Assembly: GCF_029211165.1 (NCBI RefSeq)
Contig: NZ_JARGEK010000005.1
Coordinates: forward strand, 1 to 40,153
DNA from: Roseisolibacter sp. H3M3-2
GTDB lineage: Bacteria; Gemmatimonadota; Gemmatimonadetes; Gemmatimonadales; Gemmatimonadaceae
Direction: 5' to 3'
Length of the DNA: 40,153 bases
Positions 35,215 through 40,153 of the stretch are shown here, piece by piece. The number at the start of each line of letters is the position of its first letter. Within the stretch, counting starts at the first letter, position 1. The notes beneath the pieces were generated by a model. The model saw only the letters and a list, made by a program, of their open reading frames with translations. It was not told the origin of the DNA and made no database searches. The position numbers were made by a program, and so were the translations under genes.

Positions 35215-36011
35215 CGGCGACCGGGGTGGAGGGTCGCACGTCGGCGATCGACCGGCGGTTCGCGGCGCTGCGTGCGGAGGGGCGGCGCGCGCTCGTCTGC
35301 TACGTGACGGCGGGGCACCCGGACCCGGAGCGCTCGGTCGCGCTGCTCCAGGGGCTGGAGGAGGCCGGCGCCGACGTGATCGAGCTCGGAGTGCCCTTCT
35401 CGGAGCCGCTCGCCGACGGCCCGGTGATCCAGCGCAGCTCGCAGGTGGCGCTCGACCACGGGATCGACCTCGACGGCGCGCTCGCGCTGCTCGGGCGGGC
35501 GCGGCTGACGGTGCCGGTGGTCCTGTTCAGCTACCTGAACCCGCTGCTGGCGGCGGGGCGCGAGGTGCTGGCGCGGGCGGCCGACGCCGGGGCGAGCGGG
35601 ATCCTGGTCACCGACCTGCCGGTCGGCGCCGACGCCGAGCGCGAGGCGTGGCTCGGCGGCGGCCCCCTCGACTTCGTGCGGCTGGTAGCGCCGACGACGC
35701 CGACCCCGCGCATGGCGGAGATCGCGCGCCACGGACGCGGCTTCGTGTACCTGATCAGCCGGCTCGGGGTGACGGGCGAGCAGGACGCGCTGTCGGCCAC
35801 GCTCCCCGAGTCGGTGGCGCGGCTGCGCGCGACGACGACGCTCCCCATCTGCGTGGGCTTCGGCATCTCGCGCCCCGACCAGGCGGCCGCGGTGGCGCGC
35901 ATCGCCGACGGCGTGGTCGTCGGCAGCGCGCTCGTCCGCGCGGCCGACGAGGACGTGGGACGGGCGCTGTCGCTCGCGCGCGACCTCCGGGCCGCGATCG
36001 ACGGGGCGTGA
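35211..36011 (+). CDS. trpA: Tryptophan synthase alpha chain
   Basis: 266 residues. The catalytic residues are E58 ([16 protein letters not shown]) and D69. Further motifs are [54 protein letters not shown] and the phosphate-binding GFGISRPDQ plus VVGSALV. It cleaves indole-glycerol phosphate and channels indole to TrpB. GTG 35211 overlaps the trpB stop (GTGA). It is the last gene of the trpCFBA run; the folB promoter follows. Confidence 0.97.
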   Translation: MTATGVEGRTSAIDRRFAALRAEGRRALVCYVTAGHPDPERSVALLQGLEEAGADVIELGVPFSEPLADGPVIQRSSQVALDHGIDLDGALALLGRARLTVPVVLFSYLNPLLAAGREVLARAADAGASGILVTDLPVGADAEREAWLGGGPLDFVRLVAPTTPTPRMAEIARHGRGFVYLISRLGVTGEQDALSATLPESVARLRATTTLPICVGFGISRPDQAAAVARIADGVVVGSALVRAADEDVGRALSLARDLRAAIDGA

Positions 36012-36030
36012 GGGGCCGGCCGCGAGTTCG

Positions 36031-36059
36031 TTGACCGGTCCGGCGGGGGTCGGTACGTT
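36031..36059 (+). promoter_or_regulatory. Promoter for folB (leaderless arrangement)
   Basis: TTGACC (36031-36036), 17-base spacer, TACGTT (36054-36059), a near-consensus pair. Exactly 6 bases separate the -10 from the GTG at 36066, which places the start codon at +1. It lies in the 54-base gap between trpA and folB and would drive folB, folK, panB, panC and later genes. Confidence 0.65.
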
Positions 36060-36065
36060 CCGCCC

Positions 36066-36548
36066 GTGACCGACCGCCTCTGCGTCTCGCTCGCCGGCAT
36101 GCGCTTCCACGCGCGCGTGGGGATCCTCGCCCACGAGCGCGAGCTCGCGCAGCCGCTGGAGATCGACGTCGACGCGTGGCGCGACGTCGCGCCGGGCGCG
36201 CCGGTGCTCGACTACCGCGCGCTCTACGACGCGGCGGCCGACGTGGTCGCGTCCACCGAGCTGCTCTACCTCGAGGACGTCGCCGCGCGCGTGGCCGACC
36301 GCGCGCTGGCGCTCGGCGCGGGCGGGCCGGTGCGCGTCGCGGTGCGCACCCCGCACGTCGCGCTCCCGGGGCCGCTCGCCCACGCCGGCGGCATGCGCGA
36401 GCGCGCCGCGGCCGCCGGCGCCGCCGGGGGAGACGGTGTACCTCGCCCTCGGCTCCAACCTCGGCGACCGCGCGGCGCACCTCGCGCACGCGCGCGCGCG
36501 CCTCGACGCGCTGCCGGGGGTGCGCGTGGCCGCGGCGTCGCCGGTTGA
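36066..36548 (+). CDS. folB: Dihydroneopterin aldolase-like protein with run-on C-terminus
   Basis: The first about 115 residues match FolB: RLCVSLAGMRFHARVGILAHERELAQPLEIDV, LDYRALYDAAADVV and LEDVAARVADRAL. The closing strand VAVRTPHVALPGPL corresponds to the family's VEKPHAPLPG, so the usual catalytic lysine is T95. The gene has no stop at the normal end (about residue 115). It continues 113 bases into folK in another frame, giving an Arg/Pro/Ala-rich tail. Removing one G from the GGGGG at 36426-36430 would join it to folK in one frame. It is either a frameshifted FolB-FolK fusion, an extreme overlap, or a decaying gene. Confidence 0.75.
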   Translation: MTDRLCVSLAGMRFHARVGILAHERELAQPLEIDVDAWRDVAPGAPVLDYRALYDAAADVVASTELLYLEDVAARVADRALALGAGGPVRVAVRTPHVALPGPLAHAGGMRERAAAAGAAGGDGVPRPRLQPRRPRGAPRARARAPRRAAGGARGRGVAG

Positions 36549-36867
36549 GGAGACCGCCCCGCTCGGCCCGGCCGGCCAGGACCCGTACCTGAACCAGATG
36601 CTCGCGCTGCGGACGACGCTGGAGCCGGAGGCGCTGCTCGACGCCTGCCTCGCCGTCGAGGCGGAGCGCGGGCGCGACCGCGCGGCGTCGCCGCGCTGGG
36701 GCGCGCGCACCCTCGACCTGGACGTCGTGCTGTTCGGCGCGCGGCGCGTCGCCACGCCGCGTCTGCGCGTGCCGCACCCGGAGCTCCCCAACCGCGACTT
36801 CTGGCACCGCGGGCTCGCGGCGCTGGGCGTCGACTGGCGAGAGGCCCTCGCCGCGGTGCCGGCATGA
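36436..36867 (+). CDS. folK: 6-hydroxymethyl-7,8-dihydropterin pyrophosphokinase
   Basis: 143 residues, slightly shorter than usual. It has VYLALGSNLGDR at the N-terminus, PYLNQMLALRT, the signature around RAASPRWGARTLDLDVVLFG with both metal-binding aspartates, and the C-terminal VPHPELPNRDFW. It transfers pyrophosphate from ATP to the pterin in folate synthesis. GTG 36436 is the only start codon available, and it lies directly at the first conserved strand, leaving no N-terminal margin. This supports the idea that FolK is, or was, fused to FolB. Its stop overlaps the panB ATG. Confidence 0.9.
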   Translation: MYLALGSNLGDRAAHLAHARARLDALPGVRVAAASPVEETAPLGPAGQDPYLNQMLALRTTLEPEALLDACLAVEAERGRDRAASPRWGARTLDLDVVLFGARRVATPRLRVPHPELPNRDFWHRGLAALGVDWREALAAVPA

Positions 36868-37694
36868 GCCAGGCCTCCGGGTCGGCCGCCGCGCCGAAGA
36901 AGGTCACCGTGCGCTCCTTCGCCCAGGCCAAGGCGCGAAAGGAATCGCTGGTGATGGTCGCGGCGTACGACGCGCTGTTCGCGCGCCTGTCCGACGAGGC
37001 CGGGGTCGACGCGGTGCTGGTCGGCGACTCGCTCGGCAACGTCGTCGCGGGGCTCGAGACGACGGTCCCGGTGACGCTCGAGCAGATGATCTACCACGGC
37101 GCGGCGGCGCGGCGCGGCACCGCGCGTGCGCTCCTCGTGGTGGACATGCCGTTCCTCACGTACCAGGTCACGACCGAGCGCGCGCTGCTGAACTGCGGCC
37201 GCGTGATGCAGGAGACGCGGTGCGACGCGGTGAAGGTCGAGGGCGGCTCGCCCGAGATGGCCGAGACGGTGCGCGCGCTCGTGCGCGCCGGCATCCCGGT
37301 CATGGGGCACCTCGGCTTCACCCCGCAGTCGGTGCACGTCCTCGGCGGCTTCCGGGTGCAGGGGCGCGAGGAGGAGGCGGCGCAGCGGATGGTGGACGAC
37401 GCGCGCCGGCTGGAGGACGCGGGCGCGTTCTCGGTCGTGCTGGAGCTGGTGCCCGCCGCCGTCGCGCAGCGCGTGACCGAGGCGGTCGGCATCCCCACGA
37501 TCGGGATCGGCGCCGGCGCGGCGTGCGACGGGCAGGTGCTGGTGCTCGCCGACCTGCTGGGACTGACCGACGGCTTCGCGCCCAAGTTCCTGAAGCGCTA
37601 CGCGACGCTCGCGGCCGACACGCGCGACGCCGTGCGCCGCTACGCCGACGAGGTGCGCGGCCGCGCGTACCCGGGCGACGAGCACGCGTTCTGA
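36864..37694 (+). CDS. panB: 3-methyl-2-oxobutanoate hydroxymethyltransferase
   Basis: 276 residues. Motifs include VMVAAYDALFARL, VDAVLVGDSLGNVV (metal ligand Asp), LLVVDMPFLTY, AVKVEGG (catalytic region), PVMGHLGFTPQSVHVLGGFRVQG and the IPTIGIGAGAACDGQVLVLADLLG segment. It makes ketopantoate from ketoisovalerate and methylene-tetrahydrofolate, which links it to the folate genes just upstream. ATG 36864 overlaps the folK stop (ATGA). Confidence 0.97.
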   Translation: MSQASGSAAAPKKVTVRSFAQAKARKESLVMVAAYDALFARLSDEAGVDAVLVGDSLGNVVAGLETTVPVTLEQMIYHGAAARRGTARALLVVDMPFLTYQVTTERALLNCGRVMQETRCDAVKVEGGSPEMAETVRALVRAGIPVMGHLGFTPQSVHVLGGFRVQGREEEAAQRMVDDARRLEDAGAFSVVLELVPAAVAQRVTEAVGIPTIGIGAGAACDGQVLVLADLLGLTDGFAPKFLKRYATLAADTRDAVRRYADEVRGRAYPGDEHAF

Positions 37695-38593
37695 TGCTCA
37701 CGGTGACGACGGCCGGGGAGCTGCGCGAGGAGCTGCGCCGGCTGCGCGAGGACGCGCGCGTGCTGGGCGGCGGGCGGGTCGGCTTCGTCCCGACGATGGG
37801 CGCGCTGCACGAGGGGCACCTCGCCCTGGTCGACGAGGCGCGCCGCCGCGCCGACGTGGCGGCGATGAGCATCTTCGTGAACCCGCTGCAGTTCGGCCCC
37901 TCCGAAGACCTGTCGCGCTACCCGCGCGACCCCGACGGCGACGCGGCGAAGGCGCGGGCGCGCGGCGTGCAGCTGCTGTTCGCGCCGGGCGTCGAGGTCA
38001 TCTACCCGCGCGAGCCGCTCGTGCGGATCGACCCCGGCGCGCTCGCGCAGCGGTGGGAGGGCGCCGCGCGCCCCGGCCACTTCGCCGGCGTGCTGACGGT
38101 CGTGGCCAAGCTGCTGCACCTCGTGCAGCCCGACGTCGCGGTGTTCGGCCAGAAGGACGTGCAGCAGGCCACGCTGATCCGCGCCATGGTGCGCGACCTC
38201 GACCTGCCCGTCGAGCTGGTGATCGCGCCGACGGTGCGGGAGCCCGACGGGCTGGCGCTCTCGAGCCGGAACGTCTACCTGGATCCGGACGAGCGGCGGC
38301 GCGCGCGCGTGATCCCGGCCGCGCTGGCGCGGCTGGAGGCGGCCTACGCGGCCGGCGAGCGGCGCGTGCCGCGCCTGGTCGCGGAGGCCAACGCGGTCCT
38401 GGCGCTCGACCCGCAGCTGTGGCCGGACTACGTCGCCGTCGCCGACCCGGAGACGCTGGAGCCGCTCGACCTCGCGTCGGACGGCGCGATCGCGATGATC
38501 GCGCTGCGCGTCGGCAAGACGCGGCTCCTCGACAACGCGATACTCGGCGTCTCGCCGCGCATCGTCGCCGAGCCCCCGGGGCCGCCGGCGTGA
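37694..38593 (+). CDS. panC: Pantothenate synthetase
   Basis: 299 residues. ATP-binding motifs are FVPTMGALHEGHLALVDEA (HIGH-like) and LALSSRNVYLDPDERRRA (KMSKS-like region). SIFVNPLQFGPSEDLSRYPR and VFGQKDVQQATLIRAMV are also present. It ligates pantoate and beta-alanine. ATG 37694 shares one base with the panB stop (TGATG). The stop overlaps the GTG of the following GlmU-like gene. Confidence 0.97.
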   Translation: MLTVTTAGELREELRRLREDARVLGGGRVGFVPTMGALHEGHLALVDEARRRADVAAMSIFVNPLQFGPSEDLSRYPRDPDGDAAKARARGVQLLFAPGVEVIYPREPLVRIDPGALAQRWEGAARPGHFAGVLTVVAKLLHLVQPDVAVFGQKDVQQATLIRAMVRDLDLPVELVIAPTVREPDGLALSSRNVYLDPDERRRARVIPAALARLEAAYAAGERRVPRLVAEANAVLALDPQLWPDYVAVADPETLEPLDLASDGAIAMIALRVGKTRLLDNAILGVSPRIVAEPPGPPA

Positions 38594-39423
38594 GCTGGCG
38601 CGCCGTGGTGGCCGCGCTCGACGAGCACGCGGCCTTCCGCTCGCAGGTGAGCCTCTACCTGCACCCGCTGGCGGGGCGCGCGACGCTCTGGCACGTGGTG
38701 CGCGCGCTGCTCGCGCTGCCGTCGCCGCCGCGCGAGATCGTCGTGCTGCACCTGCGCGGCGCGAGCGCGCACGTCGAGCTGGAGGGGGACGTGTCGGTAC
38801 GCTACGTGGCCGTCGAGCCGGGGAGCGAGGCGGTCGCCCTGCGCGCCGCCGTGACGGCGCCCGGCCCGACGCTGCTCGTCGACGGCTCGGCGGCGCTGGT
38901 CACGCCGGGGACGCTCACGCGGCTGCTGCGCGCCGCCGAGCACGGGGTGGCGTCGGTGCGCGGCGGGAGCGAGCTGGCGACGAGCATCGCGGTGGCGGGG
39001 GAGGGGCCCGCGCTCGCCTCGGCCGACGACCCGCGCGTGCCGACCGGCGCCGCGCTCGTGGTGCCGACGGGGCCCGAGGAGCTGCTGCAGGTCCTCGACC
39101 GGCACACGCTCTCCGACGCGACCGTGGCGATCCGCAACCGCCTGGTGCGACAGCACGAGCGACGCGGCGTGTCGTTCCTCCTCCCCGACACGACCTGGCT
39201 CGACGTCGACGTGCGCATCGGCGCGGACACCCTCGTCTACCCCAACGTGGTGCTGGAAGGGGTCACCGACATCGACGGGGAGTGCGTGATCGGCCCGTAC
39301 TCGCGCCTGATCGACGCGGAGGTCGGGCGGGGCGCGGAGCTGAAGGGGTGGAACTACGTCTGCCGCACGCGGGTGCGCAGTCGCGCCGTTCTCGAGCCGT
39401 ACGCGCGCCGTGGCGACGACTGA
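38590..39423 (+). CDS. Shortened GlmU-like protein, probably not catalytic
   Basis: 277 residues against about 456 for GlmU. Residues about 20-42 (LYLHPLAGRATLWHVVRALL) match the GlmU stretch after its nucleotide-binding loop, but the loop itself (LAAGxGTRM) is missing. The YGDVP-like metal aspartate segment reads LVDGSAALVTPGTLTRLL. The region from about residue 195 (DTTWLDVDVRIGADTLVYPN, then VVLEGVTDIDGECVIGPYSR) matches the GlmU linker and first coils of the left-handed beta helix. The protein ends before the acetyltransferase site. It is likely a structural or regulatory relative. The frame is intact, it overlaps panC by 4 bases and the next gene by 14. Confidence 0.75.
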   Translation: MSWRAVVAALDEHAAFRSQVSLYLHPLAGRATLWHVVRALLALPSPPREIVVLHLRGASAHVELEGDVSVRYVAVEPGSEAVALRAAVTAPGPTLLVDGSAALVTPGTLTRLLRAAEHGVASVRGGSELATSIAVAGEGPALASADDPRVPTGAALVVPTGPEELLQVLDRHTLSDATVAIRNRLVRQHERRGVSFLLPDTTWLDVDVRIGADTLVYPNVVLEGVTDIDGECVIGPYSRLIDAEVGRGAELKGWNYVCRTRVRSRAVLEPYARRGDD

Positions 39424-39955
39424 CGCGCTCCCGCTCCCGTCGTGGGCGCAGGTGGGCGAGAAGCGCCGCGCCCACATCGCGCGCGTCACCGCGTTGCTCG
39501 AGCGGTGGGCGCCCGACGTGGCGCGCGATGCCGACGAGGCGCGCGCGATGCGCGACGCCGGGCTGCTGCACGACGCGCTGCGCGACGCCCCCGATGACGA
39601 GCTGCGCGCCCGCACCGGCGACGCGCAGGCGCCGGTCGAGATCCTCCACGGCCCGGCCGCCGCGCTGCACCTCGCGTCGCTCGGCGAGACGCGCCACGAG
39701 CTGCTGGAGGCGGTGCGCTGGCACACGCTCGGTTCGGCGGCGTGGGGGCGCGTGGGGCGCGCGCTCTACATGGCCGACTTCCTGGAGCCGGGGCGCAAGT
39801 TCGCCGCCGCCGACCGGGCGTTCTTGACGGCGCGCGTCCCGACCGACTTCGACGGCGTCTTCCGGCAGGTCGTGCGCATGCGACTCGAGTGGTCGCTGCG
39901 CGAGGGAAAGGAGCTGTTCCCGCGCGCGGTCGAGCTGTGGAACGCGGTGCGATGA
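39410..39955 (+). CDS. YqeK-type HD-domain hydrolase
   Basis: 181 residues. HD-superfamily metal ligands are H22 (KRRAHIARV), H54-D55 (LLHDALRD), the His of LHGPAAA, the His of VRWHTLG, and the Asp of LYMADFLEPGRKF. This order and the phrase ADFLEPGR are those of YqeK, a symmetrical Ap4A hydrolase. In many bacteria yqeK follows nadD, which is absent here. GTG 39410 lies inside the end of the GlmU-like gene (14-base overlap), so the genes are co-transcribed. Confidence 0.85.
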   Translation: MATTDALPLPSWAQVGEKRRAHIARVTALLERWAPDVARDADEARAMRDAGLLHDALRDAPDDELRARTGDAQAPVEILHGPAAALHLASLGETRHELLEAVRWHTLGSAAWGRVGRALYMADFLEPGRKFAAADRAFLTARVPTDFDGVFRQVVRMRLEWSLREGKELFPRAVELWNAVR

Positions 39956-39965
39956 GGGGCCCCCG

Positions 39966-40153
39966 GTGAGCGGGCGGCCGCGCTACCTCCGGCCGGGATG
40001 GCTGATCCTCGGCGCGCTGCTCCTCGGCTGGGGTGGGTGGGCCGCGTGGCCGCGCGTGCGCGCCGCGTTCGACCGTCGTCCGCCGGGCGCGGCGCCGGCG
40101 GTGACCGCCGAGGGCCCCGAGTTCCCGGCGCCCGGCGACTCGCTGGCGGCGCC
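39966..40153 (+). CDS. N-terminal part of a membrane-anchored protein (runs off the window)
   Basis: From GTG 39966 the frame is open to the end (62 codons). A short basic N-terminus (SGRPRYLRPG) precedes one hydrophobic segment at about residues 11-30 (WLILGALLLGWGGWAAW). A Pro/Ala/Gly-rich stretch follows, likely a periplasmic linker. It starts 10 bases after the YqeK gene. No domain is visible yet; a LytR-type or other secreted domain could follow, but nothing in the window proves it. Confidence 0.55.
   Translation, partial: MSGRPRYLRPGWLILGALLLGWGGWAAWPRVRAAFDRRPPGAAPAVTAEGPEFPAPGDSLAA

Overview
The window is about 40 kb of very GC-rich chromosome (G/C in nearly every third codon position) packed with housekeeping genes. 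It has no mobile element, CRISPR array, rRNA or ordinary tRNA that I could find. No gene-free stretch reaches 300 bases; the longest are about 170 bases (12677-12848 and 29171-29338), and both are divergent promoter regions. The gene repertoire and style suggest a free-living, Gram-negative-type, high-GC bacterium. The features behind this are a mre/PBP2/RodA cell-wall cluster, yeast-length SAICAR synthase, animal-length adenylosuccinate lyase, short-form prolyl-tRNA synthetase, and GTGA/ATGA coupled starts. My best guess is Gemmatimonadota, but this is inference from overall resemblance and not a marker-gene result.

Layout. 1-3719 (+): rod-shape/elongasome operon mreC(end)-mreD-mrdA-rodA. 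3749-12110 (+): accD, folC, hisS, proS, lysA, a YfcE-type phosphodiesterase, guaA. 12127-12213: long hairpin between convergent guaA and ptsN. 12224-12676 (-): ptsN. 12813-15095 (+): dusB, orphan larB, ssrA (tmRNA). 15099-15135: hairpin. 15139-29170 (-): truA, a transaldolase-like pseudoenzyme, a lipoprotein HtrA protease, then the purine block purB-purC-pssA-purS-purQ-zinc ribbon-purL-purF, ending in ppdK. 29242-31695 (+): GAF-domain protein and trpD. 31704-31758: hairpin. 31777-32385 (-): lexA. 32476-36011 (+): trpC-trpF-trpB-trpA. 36031-40153 (+): folB, folK, panB, panC, a truncated GlmU-like protein, a YqeK-type HD hydrolase and the start of a membrane-anchored protein that runs off the end.

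How it works together. Purine synthesis steps from PRPP amidotransferase (PurF) and FGAM synthase (PurL/Q/S) to PurC and PurB sit in one operon, with guaA for GMP elsewhere in the window. Tryptophan synthesis (trpD, CFBA) is present without trpE/trpG and is interrupted by the SOS repressor gene lexA. Folate (folC, folB, folK) and pantothenate (panB, panC) genes supply C1 and acyl carriers. Translation quality and tRNA functions (hisS, proS, dusB, truA, ssrA) are interspersed.

Most notable. (1) Two copies of a direct repeat TTCGG-N6-TTCGG lie on the lexA core promoter and are candidates for a non-canonical LexA operator. (2) Several first genes (accD, hisS, dusB, truA, folB) have a sigma70-like promoter whose -10 ends only 6-8 bases before the start codon, implying leaderless mRNAs. 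(3) Two genes look like catalytically dead paralogues kept in operons: an FSA-type transaldolase lacking its Schiff-base lysine, and a shortened GlmU lacking its nucleotide-binding loop. (4) folB has no stop before folK and lacks its usual lysine; removing one G would fuse the two.
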